The position numbers and the translations under genes were made by a program. The notes below the pieces were generated by a model, which ran no database searches, was not told the DNA's origin, and saw only the letters and a program-made list of their open reading frames with translations. Source: Acidimicrobiia bacterium (GTDB lineage Bacteria > Actinomycetota > Acidimicrobiia > IMCC26256 > JAENVU01). Taken from it: 14,210 nucleotides of DNA. Numbering within the stretch: position 1 is the stretch's first letter; each line of letters starts with the position of its first letter. Location: assembly GCA_016650415.1 (NCBI GenBank), contig JAENVU010000050.1, forward strand, positions 1 through 14,210, written 5' to 3'. Shown here piece by piece: positions 1 to 6,711 of the stretch.

Positions 1-1007
1 CCCGACGAGAACAAGCCCAAGCTCGCGTCCACCAGCTGGACCAGGACGCGGCCGCGGCGGGAGACCGAGCGCGACAGGCGGCGGCCAATGTCGTCACCGT
101 CGAGGCGGCGCAGCGGCGGGTCGAGGTTCATCTCGTTGAGACCCGCATTCGCCTCGACGACGCAATCATCCGATCGCGCCGGACCGCCGCGGAGATGTAT
201 CGAGGTGTGAGCTCGGCGATGCCGCCCGTGCTCGGTGCGCTGGCCCACGACGGTTCCCTCGGAGATCTCGCCCTCCGCCAGCATTACCTCCGACAAGCCG
301 GCGAGCGCAGCGCGCAGTCTCTGACCGAGGTGCGGATCGCGCGATTGGATGTCGCCGATTCCTTGAAGGCGGTGCGCCGTCAACGGCGCGACGCCGTCGA
401 CATCGCAGCCGCCGCGCACGCCGAACAGGCGCGACTCGCCGAGTTGCGGGCCCGGCAGGATCAAGCCGTGGTGACCGCAGTCGCCGAGGAGCAGCGGGAA
501 CAGGCGCTTCTCGCGTCGGTCCAGGCGCGCAAAGCCGAGTTCGAGCGGGCGGCGCAGCGCCAGCAAGCGGCTTCAGGAACCATCGAACAGGTACTGAACG
601 GCCGTCCGAGTCGGGGGAACGGGTCCCGGCATTTCCTGTTCCCGGCTGATGGCCCGATCTCGTCGCCGTTCGGCTGGCGGGTCCATCCCATCTTCCATAC
701 CCGCCGATTGCATACGGGAATCGACATCGGCGCGAGCTACGGCTCGTCGGTTCGGGCCGGCGCGGCGGGGACGGTTGCGGTCGCGGGCGTGATCTCCGGC
801 TACGGCAACGCGATCGTGATCGATCACGGTGGTGGTATCGCGACGCTCTACGGGCACCTTTCGCGTTTCGGCGTCCGGGTCGGTCAGACCGTCTCGGCCG
901 GCGCGACCATCGGCGCGGTCGGCAACACCGGGAACTCGACGGGCCCGCACCTGCACTTCGAAGTACGAGTCCAGGGCGTCCCCGTCGATCCCATGCCGTA
1001 CCTGTAA
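1..1007 (+). CDS. M23 family peptidase with N-terminal coiled coil (5' end outside window)
   Basis: The reading frame is open from base 3, so the gene starts beyond the left edge; an ATG at 195 exists but lies inside a continuous coiled coil and is not the likely start. The visible protein has about 334 residues. The first ~195 are Ala/Arg/Glu/Gln-rich heptad-like helix resembling the PcsB/EnvC-type coiled coils of cell-wall hydrolases, followed by a short linker and a C-terminal M23 (lysostaphin-like, zinc) domain. Seen directly: the HxxxD metal motif (HTGIDIG, His codon at 711), GHL and the HLHFEV motif (His codons at 948 and 954). The family cuts peptide cross-links in peptidoglycan outside the membrane, usually during division. 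A signal peptide would be expected upstream but cannot be seen. The TAA stop is immediately followed by the stop of the convergent peroxiredoxin gene. Whether the enzyme is active or a regulator is not decidable, although the metal ligands are intact. Confidence 0.9.
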   Translation, partial: RREQAQARVHQLDQDAAAAGDRARQAAANVVTVEAAQRRVEVHLVETRIRLDDAIIRSRRTAAEMYRGVSSAMPPVLGALAHDGSLGDLALRQHYLRQAGERSAQSLTEVRIARLDVADSLKAVRRQRRDAVDIAAAAHAEQARLAELRARQDQAVVTAVAEEQREQALLASVQARKAEFERAAQRQQAASGTIEQVLNGRPSRGNGSRHFLFPADGPISSPFGWRVHPIFHTRRLHTGIDIGASYGSSVRAGAAGTVAVAGVISGYGNAIVIDHGGGIATLYGHLSRFGVRVGQTVSAGATIGAVGNTGNSTGPHLHFEVRVQGVPVDPMPYL

Positions 1008-1640
1008 CTACTTCGGTTGCGGTACCCAGCGGAGGTAGGGCTTCTCTGCCCGCCAACCCTCTGGGAACTTTGCCTTCGCGTCCTCGTCCGAGAGCGACGC
1101 GCCGACGATGACGTCGTCGCCGGACTTCCAGTCGACCGGGGTCGCCACCGAGTTCTTGGCGGTGAGTTGCAACGAGTCCAGGACGCGCAGGAGTTCGTCG
1201 ATGTTGCGACCGGTGGAGGCGGGGTAGGTGAGGGTCAGTTTGATCTTCTTGTCGGGGCCGATCACGAACACCGACCGTACGGTCAGCTTCTCGTTGGCCG
1301 CCGGGTGGATCATGTCGTAGAGCGTGGCGACGGTGCGGTCCGGGTCGGCGATCAACGGGAAATTGAGTTTGGTGCCCTTGACATCGGCGATGTCGGGTGC
1401 CCAACCCTTGTGCGATTCGATGTCGTCGACGGAGAGTCCGATGAGCTTCACACCGCGACTGTCGAACTCGCCCTTCCGCTTGGCGAGCTCACCCAGCTCC
1501 GTGGTGCACACGGGGGTGAAGTCGGCCGGGTGGGAAAACAGGAGGCCCCAGCTGTCGCCGAGGTACTCGTGAAGACTCACGGTGCCTTCCGTGGTTTCGG
1601 CGGTGAAATCGGGGGCGACATCTCCGAGTCGTAGCGTCAT
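1008..1640 (-). CDS. 1-Cys peroxiredoxin (Prx6-type AhpC/TSA family)
   Basis: A 210-residue protein of normal length for the 1-Cys (Prx6) class, a thiol peroxidase that reduces H2O2 and organic hydroperoxides in the cytoplasm. The active-site motif PADFTPVCTTE carries the peroxidatic Cys45 with Thr42 and Pro38; Arg122 (TVRSVFVI) fits the conserved catalytic arginine. Cys45 is the only cysteine, so there is no resolving Cys within the chain and an external thiol must recycle it (inference). The long C-terminal extension after about residue 150, ending YLRWVPQPK, is typical of Prx6 proteins. The ATG at 1640 is chosen because MTLRLGDVAPDF is the family N-terminus and GAGG lies about 7 nt upstream; the longer open frame to 1883 overlaps the divergent MFS gene. 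A 100-bp divergent region separates it from the broken transporter gene. Confidence 0.95.
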   Translation of the reverse strand: MTLRLGDVAPDFTAETTEGTVSLHEYLGDSWGLLFSHPADFTPVCTTELGELAKRKGEFDSRGVKLIGLSVDDIESHKGWAPDIADVKGTKLNFPLIADPDRTVATLYDMIHPAANEKLTVRSVFVIGPDKKIKLTLTYPASTGRNIDELLRVLDSLQLTAKNSVATPVDWKSGDDVIVGASLSDEDAKAKFPEGWRAEKPYLRWVPQPK

Positions 1641-1655
1641 CGTGTACCTCGTTGT

Positions 1656-1682
1656 GGTCGGGGGCCGGTCGGGGGCCGGTCG
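1656..1682. repeat. 11-bp tandem repeat, about 2.5 copies
   Basis: The unit GGTCGGGGGCC occurs at 1656-1666 and 1667-1677, followed by GGTCG at 1678-1682. It lies in the 100-bp divergent region between the peroxiredoxin and MFS genes, within what would be the peroxiredoxin 5' leader if the proposed promoter is right. Replication slippage is the simplest explanation. No function is evident. Confidence 0.75.
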
Positions 1683-1705
1683 TGTGGGGAGTCGTAACGT
1701 CCGGG

Positions 1706-1735
1706 ACCCTAGCGGTGTTCCCCGTGAAAAGTCGA
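1706..1735 (-). promoter_or_regulatory. Candidate promoter for the peroxiredoxin gene
   Basis: Read on the minus strand, TCGACT (1735-1730, 4 of 6 matches to TTGACA) and TAGGGT (1711-1706, TANNNT type) are separated by 18 nt. Transcription would start near 1699, leaving a leader of about 60 nt that contains the 11-bp tandem repeat and the ribosome binding site. The prediction rests on motif matching only. Confidence 0.35.
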
Positions 1736-1740
1736 GTGAA

Positions 1741-2688
1741 ATGGTCGGGAAAGAGAAGCTGGCCTCGCGCACGTTCCGCGAACGGGCACGCGGGCTCGCG
1801 CTCGATCTCGCGCCACTCCGCGAACGCGACTTTCGGTTGCTCTGGACCGGGGAGATCTTCTCCGAGATCGGCTCCAACATCACGTTGGTGGCGGTGCTCC
1901 TCCAGGTCGACGCGCTGACCCATGATCCGGCGGCGGTGGGTTTGATCGGGCTGGTTCAGTTGATTCCGTTGATGGCGGCGTCGCTGTTCGGAGGGTCGTG
2001 GATCGATCGCTACGACCGCCGCCGGTTGCTGTTGTTCGCGCAGATGGGCCAGGCCGTCGCCGCGACGGTGCTGCTCGTCGGCGCGTTGTTGGAGACCACG
2101 CCGCTCCTGCTCGTCTACGCGGCCGCCGGGTTGATCGCCGGCCTGAGTGGTTTCTCGCTGGCGACGCGTTCGGCCATGACTCCCTCGCTGGTTCCGGCGG
2201 ACCGGCTTCCGTCCGCGCTGGCGCTGAACCAGGTGATGTGGAACACCGCGCAGATCGTGGGTCCGGCGATGGGCGGCCTCATCGTGGCGCAGTTCGGGTA
2301 CGGCTGGGCCTACGGTCTCGACGTCGTCTCGTTCACGGGCACGATCGGTGCGGCGTTGTTGATGCGCCCGAGGCCGCCGGTGGTCGACCCCGATCTCGAA
2401 GTGCTCGGCTCGTGGCGGCGTGACCAGCGGTTGGGTCCACCGCATCCGCCGACAGGGCCCCGCGATCGTTGCGGCCGTGATCATCTGGGGTTTGGCGATC
2501 GCGGGGTTCGGCCTCGTCGGGGGGCACGTGGTCCTCGCGCTGGGGTTTCTCGCCCTCGCGGGCGCCGCGGACGTCATTTCGGCGGTCTTTCGGTCGACGA
2601 TTCTGCAGGGGTCCGTCCCGGATGCGCTCCGTGGCCGGCTCAGCGGGATCCACATCACCGTCGTCGCCGGTGGCCCGCGCTTGGGTGA
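1741..2688 (+). pseudogene. MFS exporter, N-terminal half of a broken gene
   Basis: From the ATG at 1741 the product matches the N-terminal half of a major facilitator (EntS-like drug or siderophore exporter family): FRLLWTGEIFSEIGSNIT at the first helix, motif A (GGSWIDRYDRRR, residues 84-95) between helices 2 and 3, and six hydrophobic segments up to about residue 208 (AALLMRPRPP). After about residue 225 (GSWRRD, base ~2415) the frame turns into Arg/Gly/Pro-rich nonsense until the stop at 2688. The proper family sequence resumes in another frame at 2420. The region expected between them, the central loop and helices 7-8 (about 60 residues by comparison with the family), is absent from all frames. 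The gene has therefore suffered a deletion whose length is not a multiple of three, or the assembly is wrong here. No clear ribosome site precedes 1741; the longer open frame from 1582 overlaps the peroxiredoxin gene. Confidence 0.8.
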
Positions 2689-2839
2689 CTTCGAGGGAGG
2701 CCTCGTGGCGTCGGCTCTCAGTCCCGCCGTCTCGGTGGTGTCGGGTGGAGTGATGTGCGTGGTCGGAGCGATCGGAGTCGCGCTCGCGTTCCCGGCGTTC
2801 GCTCGGTATCGAACCGGCGACTCCACCGCCGAACGCTGA
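2420..2839 (+). pseudogene. MFS exporter, C-terminal fragment of the same broken gene
   Basis: The open frame from GTG 2420 encodes 139 residues matching the C-terminal part of the same transporter family: TSGWVHRIRRQG, a helix pair (about residues 13-55), then the conserved VFRSTILQGSVPDALRGR and SGIHITVVAGGPRLGD stretches and the last two helices, ending at a TGA. These are helices 9-12 of a 12-helix protein. Upstream in the same frame the codons before 2420 read GGV-TSGW, which resembles the end of helix 8, so the break point is near 2405-2420, where frame 1 (GSWRR) and frame 2 (RGGV) share the bases TGGCGG. With only ten helices left and a frame change, transport activity is unlikely. Independent translation of this fragment from GTG is possible, but it has no recognisable Shine-Dalgarno sequence. 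Confidence 0.75.
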
Positions 2840-2840
2840 A

Positions 2841-2856
2841 CCCGGCTCGGGCCGGG
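2841..2856 (+). terminator. GC hairpin after the MFS stop, possible terminator
   Basis: CCCGGC-TCGG-GCCGGG forms a perfect 6-bp stem with a 4-nt loop, one base after the TGA of the transporter remnant and upstream of the proposed DUF3052 promoter. There is no T-tract, so it would be a weak or U-less terminator of the kind often proposed in Actinobacteria. Confidence 0.35.
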
Positions 2857-2867
2857 GCGTCTCCGAG

Positions 2868-2896
2868 TTGACTCGGGGGCGGGAATGCGATCGGAT
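2868..2896 (+). promoter_or_regulatory. Candidate promoter for the DUF3052-SRAP-MDMPI cluster
   Basis: TTGACT (2868-2873, 5 of 6 to the -35 consensus) and TCGGAT (2891-2896, weak -10) are separated by exactly 17 nt. The implied start of transcription, about 2903, lies 3 nt before the ATG at 2906 and downstream of the alternative ATG at 2885. This supports the shorter DUF3052 start and a nearly leaderless mRNA. Confidence 0.4.
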
Positions 2897-2905
2897 GAGT
2901 CCTGC

Positions 2906-3322
2906 ATGGCGGGGTACTCGGGAACACCATTGCCCAAGAAGTTGGGCATCAAGGACGGCGCGCGCGTTGCGGTGGTCGCGGCACCGGCCGGGTTCGCCCG
3001 GTCGCTCGTCCCCATGCCGGACGGCGTCGAGATCCGTGAGCACGCTCGGGGCAAGCTCGACGTCATCGTGTTCTTCGCAACCCGCGAACGAGAGTTGGTG
3101 CGTCGGTTCCCCGCGTTCAGTCGCGCGCTGCAGCCCGATGGCGGACTCTGGGTGGCGTGGCCCAAGAAGACGAGTGGTGTCGCCACCGACCTGACCTTCG
3201 ATCCGGTGCAACAGACGGGCCTCGACGCCGGGCTCGTCGACAACAAGGTGTGTGCCATCGACGACACGTGGTCGGCACTGCGCTTCGTCGTCCGGGTCGC
3301 CGAGCGCTCTGAGCGCCGCTGA
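2906..3322 (+). CDS. DUF3052 family protein
   Basis: A 138-residue cytoplasmic protein with the DUF3052 signature: N-terminal MAGYSGTPLPKKLGIKDG, the mid-protein LDVIVFFATRERELV strand and helix, and PDGGLWVAWPKK near residue 85, followed by a variable C-terminus. The family is mostly actinobacterial and of unknown function. The pattern 'LQPDGGLWVAWPK' after a glycine-poor Rossmann-like stretch recalls a degenerate methyltransferase fold, but no SAM-binding motif is intact (my inference). ATG 2906 is preferred to ATG 2885 because family members begin MAGYSGTPL and the proposed promoter starts transcription at about 2903. The gene ends 4 bp before the GTG of the SRAP gene, so the two are probably cotranscribed and translationally coupled. 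Confidence 0.88.
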   Translation: MAGYSGTPLPKKLGIKDGARVAVVAAPAGFARSLVPMPDGVEIREHARGKLDVIVFFATRERELVRRFPAFSRALQPDGGLWVAWPKKTSGVATDLTFDPVQQTGLDAGLVDNKVCAIDDTWSALRFVVRVAERSERR

Positions 3323-3326
3323 CGTC

Positions 3327-4031
3327 GTGTGTGGTCGATTCGTCCAGGCCAGCGCGCCGACGTTGCTGTCCGAACAGTTCGATGTCGACGAGATCGCGCT
3401 CGAATCACCGGTACCGGCGAGCTACAACGTCGCCCCCCGCGCGGAGATCCTGACGGTGCTCGACCGCGAGGACCGGCGGCTCCTGACCTCGATGCGGTGG
3501 GGTCTGATACCGAGCTGGGCTGATTCGATGGCCCTCGGCGATCGGATGATCAACGCGCGAGCAGAGACGCTGATGGAGAAGGCGGCCTTTCGTCCGGCGT
3601 TCGAGCGGCGCCGCTGCATCATCCCGGTCGACGGCTTCTACGAATGGCGAGCGATGCCGGGGTCGAAGAAGCAGCCGTACTACATCTTCGCGGTCAGTGG
3701 AGCCCCGCTGGCGTTCGCCGGATTGTGGGAGTCGTGGCGCGACCGGGCGAACCCCGACTCCCCGCGTATTCGATCCTGCACCGTGATCACCACGAGTGCG
3801 AACACCACGATGCAGTCGCTCCACGACCGGATGCCGGTCATCCTCGACGCCGACGATTGGGATCGGTGGCTCGCCCCGGAGATCGGTGACCCGGGGGAGC
3901 TGCAGGCGCTGTTGACGCCCGCGGCGGATGATCTGCTTGCTCTGCATCCGGTGAGTCCCCGGGTGAACGGGGCCGGATTCGACGACGAGACCTTGATCAT
4001 CCGGGAAGACCCGCTCACCCTGTTCCCGTAA
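3327..4031 (+). CDS. SRAP domain protein (YedK/HMCES-type abasic-site DNA-protein crosslinker)
   Basis: A 234-residue SOS response-associated peptidase family protein. Family members form a thiazolidine crosslink between Cys2 and an abasic site in single-stranded DNA, shielding it at the replication fork. The catalytic set is complete: Cys2 (MCGRF), Asn76 (MINARAET), Glu106 (VDGFYEW) and His166 (SLHDRMPV). The N-terminal SYNVAPR, RWGLIPSW and C-terminal VSPRVN segments are also present. The start must be the GTG at 3327, because after removal of the initiator Met the Cys has to be the N-terminal residue; longer versions of the frame would bury it. The GTG lies 4 bp after the DUF3052 stop and lacks a strong ribosome site, suggesting translational coupling. 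No SOS box (LexA site) is evident nearby. Confidence 0.95.
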   Translation: MCGRFVQASAPTLLSEQFDVDEIALESPVPASYNVAPRAEILTVLDREDRRLLTSMRWGLIPSWADSMALGDRMINARAETLMEKAAFRPAFERRRCIIPVDGFYEWRAMPGSKKQPYYIFAVSGAPLAFAGLWESWRDRANPDSPRIRSCTVITTSANTTMQSLHDRMPVILDADDWDRWLAPEIGDPGELQALLTPAADDLLALHPVSPRVNGAGFDDETLIIREDPLTLFP

Positions 4032-4034
4032 AGT
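4029..4034 (+). promoter_or_regulatory. TANNNT box overlapping the SRAP stop, possible internal leaderless promoter
   Basis: TAAAGT includes the TAA stop of the SRAP gene and sits 8 nt before the ATG at 4043. The spacing suits a -10 element of a leaderless transcript, and no Shine-Dalgarno sequence is present in the 11-nt gap. Overlap with a stop codon makes a chance match quite possible. Confidence 0.3.
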
Positions 4035-4042
4035 CCTGCGCC

Positions 4043-4786
4043 ATGGAGCATCAGGCGTACCTCGAGCGCATCGGTCACGAAGCCGCACGACTGGCCGCCA
4101 TCGCCCGCGCGGCCGGGCCCGAGGGGGCAACCCCCTCGACCCCGGACTGGAACATGGCGAAGTTGGTCAAACACACGGGCACGACTCACCGTTGGGTCAT
4201 CGGCATTGCCGACACGCGCGAGTTCGTGAATCCCGGTGATCTGGACCTCGGGCTCCCTACGGAGGTGGCCGACTATCCCGACTGGTTCGAGCAGGGGGCC
4301 GTGGATCTCGTGAAGGTGCTGGGAGATCTCGATCCGACGACGGAGATGTGGTCATGGGCCGGTGACGATCGGGCGGGGTTCTGGTCGCGGCGTATGGCTC
4401 ACGAGACGACCATCCACCGATGGGACGCGCAGAGTGCCATTGGCGACGACGACGACATCGATGCCGATTTCGCGGTCGATGGCATCGACGAACGGATCGA
4501 ATATCTGACTCCGTCGATGAAGTTCAACCCGGCCGGGATCGCGGCCCTCTCCGGGACTGGTGAGTCCGTCCACCTCCACACGACCGATACCGCCGGAGAG
4601 TGGTTGCTGCGGTTCACTCCGGATGGGCTCGTGTGGGCTCGCGAACACGCCAAGGGAGACGTCGCGCTCCGCGGTTCGGGCCACGACCTGCTCCTGTATC
4701 TCGTCGGCCGTCGTGATCTCGAGGGCCTCGAGGTCTTCGGCGATGCGTCGGTGCTGGCCGCGCACGATGCCGTCCGGCACTTCTGA
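4043..4786 (+). CDS. Maleylpyruvate isomerase family mycothiol-dependent protein
   Basis: A 247-residue protein of the MDMPI/DinB-like four-helix metal-binding family. The N-terminal domain (about 1-150) shows the metal ligand pattern: His49 (HTGTTHRWV), Glu121 and His125 (RRMAHETTIHRWDAQ). These match the His-Glu-His ligands of the mycothiol-dependent maleylpyruvate isomerase of corynebacteria. The C-terminal part (about 165-247) has the WLLRFTPDGLVW and LRGSGHDLLLYLVGR segments of the MDMPI C-terminal domain. The natural substrate of this subgroup is generally unknown; mycothiol-linked transfer or isomerisation is inferred from the family, and no gentisate-pathway genes are nearby. It follows the SRAP gene by 11 bp. 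It ends 13 bp from the convergent LLM gene, with no terminator visible between them. Confidence 0.9.
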   Translation: MEHQAYLERIGHEAARLAAIARAAGPEGATPSTPDWNMAKLVKHTGTTHRWVIGIADTREFVNPGDLDLGLPTEVADYPDWFEQGAVDLVKVLGDLDPTTEMWSWAGDDRAGFWSRRMAHETTIHRWDAQSAIGDDDDIDADFAVDGIDERIEYLTPSMKFNPAGIAALSGTGESVHLHTTDTAGEWLLRFTPDGLVWAREHAKGDVALRGSGHDLLLYLVGRRDLEGLEVFGDASVLAAHDAVRHF

Positions 4787-4799
4787 CGGTTGCGGTGCG

Positions 4800-5765
4800 C
4801 TACGGCTTGAGCTTCGCGATCGCCCGGATGGTGGTGCGGGCGGTTTCGGGGTCGGCGATGATCATCGGTGCCGGGGTCGTCACGCCGTTGTCGGCGTAGC
4901 GTCGGACCCCTTCGGCACACTGTTCCGGCGACCCCCACACGATGAGGTCGTCGAGCACCGCATCGGGAATCACCTCGGTCGCGCCGGCGCGATCACCCGC
5001 TTTCCATGCGTCCCACATGGGCTGGAGCGCGTCGCCGCGTCCGATCCATTCATGGAACGCGGCGTAGACCGGGACGTTGAGGTACTCGGCCACCATGCGC
5101 CGTCCGATCGCCCGCACCATGTCCCGGTCTTCGGTCGGCAGCACGAAGATCCGGGCCGCGATCTCCTTGCCCTCGCCGACGATCGGCGCGACGGTCGTGA
5201 CGTCGTCGGCGGAGAGCCAGTTGACGATCGCGCCGTCGGCTTCGCGTCCGGCGAGTCGCAGCATGCCCTCGCGCAGGGCGGCCACCAAGATGGGTGGTGG
5301 CTCGGGGAGTCGCACGCCGAGTCGGAATCCCTTGATCGAGAAGGTCTCGTAGTCTTCGGTGACCTTCTCGCCCGCGAGTGCGGCCCGCAGGAATCGGACG
5401 GTGTCCCGAACCCGCTGATAGGGCTGTTCGAACGGAATGCCGTTCCAACGTTCGACGATGACGTTGCTCGAGGAACCGATCCCGAGCACCGCGCGGCCCG
5501 GCGCGATGTCGGCCAGGGTGGCGATGGATTGTGCGAGTAGTGCCGGACCGCGGGTGTACACGGGAACGATCGCCTGGCCGAGCCGCAGCGACGGCGCCCA
5601 GACCGCGGCGAGCACGAGGGGCGTGAAGGCATCGGTTGCGTTCGTCTCCGCAGACCACACGTCGGTGAAGCCGAGATCCTCGAGTTCGACGAACCATTCG
5701 CGGTGCTCCATCAGCGGGACCCCCGCGAGGGGAATCGTGATGCCCCAGCGTTGGGTGACTGTCAT
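4800..5765 (-). CDS. LLM class F420-dependent oxidoreductase
   Basis: A 321-residue TIM-barrel protein of the bacterial luciferase-like monooxygenase family, F420 subgroup. Signature stretches seen: GFTDVWSAE (residues 32-40), the VPVYTRGPALLAQSIATL segment (68-85), PGRAVLGIGSSS (89-100), then VIVERWNGIPFEQPYQRVRD (102-121), and PILVAALREGMLRLAG (158-173). These enzymes use the deazaflavin F420 as hydride carrier; the substrate cannot be read from the sequence. ATG 5765 is selected because it starts just before the first barrel strand (WGITIPL) and overlaps the upstream thioesterase stop as TGATG, a classic reinitiation arrangement. The two genes therefore form an operon, which suggests action on a CoA-linked or CoA-derived substrate (inference only). 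Confidence 0.93.
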   Translation of the reverse strand: MTVTQRWGITIPLAGVPLMEHREWFVELEDLGFTDVWSAETNATDAFTPLVLAAVWAPSLRLGQAIVPVYTRGPALLAQSIATLADIAPGRAVLGIGSSSNVIVERWNGIPFEQPYQRVRDTVRFLRAALAGEKVTEDYETFSIKGFRLGVRLPEPPPILVAALREGMLRLAGREADGAIVNWLSADDVTTVAPIVGEGKEIAARIFVLPTEDRDMVRAIGRRMVAEYLNVPVYAAFHEWIGRGDALQPMWDAWKAGDRAGATEVIPDAVLDDLIVWGSPEQCAEGVRRYADNGVTTPAPMIIADPETARTTIRAIAKLKP

Positions 5766-6583
5766 CAGCGGGTTCCTTCCGGTGGGTCCTCGCGCCAACT
5801 CCGCACGATGGTCGATTGACTGGCGGTTCCGAGCAGCGTGCCATCTTCGGCCCACAGATGCACGAGTCCGTGTCCGAACCCGTCGGCGATCGCGTGGACG
5901 CGGATGTCGGCCAGGATCCACTCGGTCGGGACCCGGTGGGCCACCCGGAGGGTGTTGTCGAGACTGTTGCCACCCGCGCGTGCACCCAACGCCTGCGAAA
6001 TCCCGAAGGGCACGTAATCACCGATGATGGACAGGGCCGCGGCCGAAACGTCCAGCAGCCCGGGAAGCCGGACCCAGAGCGCACACCGGCCGGTCCCGGG
6101 GGTGCCGTCGAGGTCGTCGAAACTGCGGGCGTCGGCCATGCGCATGTCGATGCGATCCATGATCGAGTTCTCGTGGCGGTCGAGCAGTTCCCGGGGTGGA
6201 CACTCGAGTGGCGGTGCGACGACGGGCATCTCCGCCCACGCGCCGGAGTGCGGTACTTCGCGGCGACCCAGAGCGGCGTTCACCGTCAGGATCTCGTCGT
6301 CGCCGACCGAGGCGACCGCGCGGGCCTGTGAGACCTGATGGCCCCGCACCACTTCGTTGATGCGGATGTCGATGACCGAGGGCGGTCGCGCGTACGAGAG
6401 GTACTGGCCGGTGGCCCAGACGAGCTGGCGACCGGTCACCCGTTCGAGCGCGTCGACACAGGCGCCGAGGCCGCAGCCCCCGAACAAGGCGCCGAGGCCC
6501 GAGCACAAGGTCGGAACCACCGGCAGCCGCCAGTGATTCGGGTCCGATGTCGATTCCATTCCGAAGAAGGCAAGGGCATCCAT
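5765..6583 (-). CDS. TesB-like double-hotdog acyl-CoA thioesterase family protein
   Basis: A 272-residue protein with two hotdog domains: N-terminal about residues 25-110 (LGALFGGCGLGACVDALERVTG, then the ATGQYLSYARP strand) and C-terminal about 155-265. In the C-terminal half, SLDNTLR (Asp209) and TASQSTIVR (Gln256) correspond in position to the catalytic Asp and Gln of TesB-type thioesterases, and DGFGHGLVHLWAEDG is the usual central strand region. The expected activity is hydrolysis of acyl-CoA thioesters in the cytoplasm; the chain type is unknown. The start at 6583 is supported by the family-like MDALAFFGMES N-terminus and a TAGGTT box 8 nt upstream. MESTSD (residue 9) is the alternative. 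The TGA overlaps the ATG of the LLM gene by one base (TGATG). Confidence 0.85.
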   Translation of the reverse strand: MDALAFFGMESTSDPNHWRLPVVPTLCSGLGALFGGCGLGACVDALERVTGRQLVWATGQYLSYARPPSVIDIRINEVVRGHQVSQARAVASVGDDEILTVNAALGRREVPHSGAWAEMPVVAPPLECPPRELLDRHENSIMDRIDMRMADARSFDDLDGTPGTGRCALWVRLPGLLDVSAAALSIIGDYVPFGISQALGARAGGNSLDNTLRVAHRVPTEWILADIRVHAIADGFGHGLVHLWAEDGTLLGTASQSTIVRSWREDPPEGTR

Positions 6584-6591
6584 TCGGGCGG

Positions 6592-6597
6592 AACCTA
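6592..6597 (-). promoter_or_regulatory. TANNNT box, candidate leaderless promoter of the thioesterase-LLM operon
   Basis: On the minus strand TAGGTT ends 8 nt before the thioesterase ATG, the spacing expected of a -10 element on a leaderless mRNA. There is no good Shine-Dalgarno sequence in the gap. No convincing -35 was identified. Confidence 0.4.
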
Positions 6598-6700
6598 CTT
6601 GGCTCGGGTTTCGTGGGGTCGAAGCGGGTCGTGGCGCGGTCGTCCTCGGCTCGGGAATGCATCGCGGTTGGAAGGGTTGAGCGAAGCATCAGCACCGGAA

Positions 6701-6708
6701 GGGAGAGG
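6701..6708 (+). promoter_or_regulatory. Strong ribosome binding site that fixes the pirin start
   Basis: GGGAGAGG lies 3 nt before the ATG at 6712, with its GGAG core 6 nt from it. It decides for this start over the longer open frame from 6547, which would run antisense into the thioesterase gene. Confidence 0.7.
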
Positions 6709-6711
6709 TCG

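Noticed and set aside
166..1404. A 412-residue minus-strand open frame covering the M23 and peroxiredoxin region
   Set aside because: It has basic low-complexity composition and runs antisense to the M23 catalytic motifs and out of frame with the peroxiredoxin, which is clearly coded on the same strand in another frame.
1695..1700. TAACGT as a -10 box for the MFS gene
   Set aside because: No -35-like hexamer lies 16-18 nt upstream (only the GC-rich tandem repeat), and it is 40 nt from the ATG with no ribosome site.
2885..2905. A seven-residue N-terminal extension of DUF3052 from ATG 2885
   Set aside because: Family members start MAGYSGTPL, which begins at 2906, and the proposed promoter places the transcription start near 2903, downstream of 2885.
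1489..3408. A 639-residue open frame on the minus strand, antisense to the MFS, DUF3052 and SRAP genes
   Set aside because: Its translation is Arg/Thr/Pro-rich with no domain-like segments, while the opposite strand encodes recognisable families. Only its first bases overlap another recognisable gene in a different frame. Long shadow frames are expected at this GC content.
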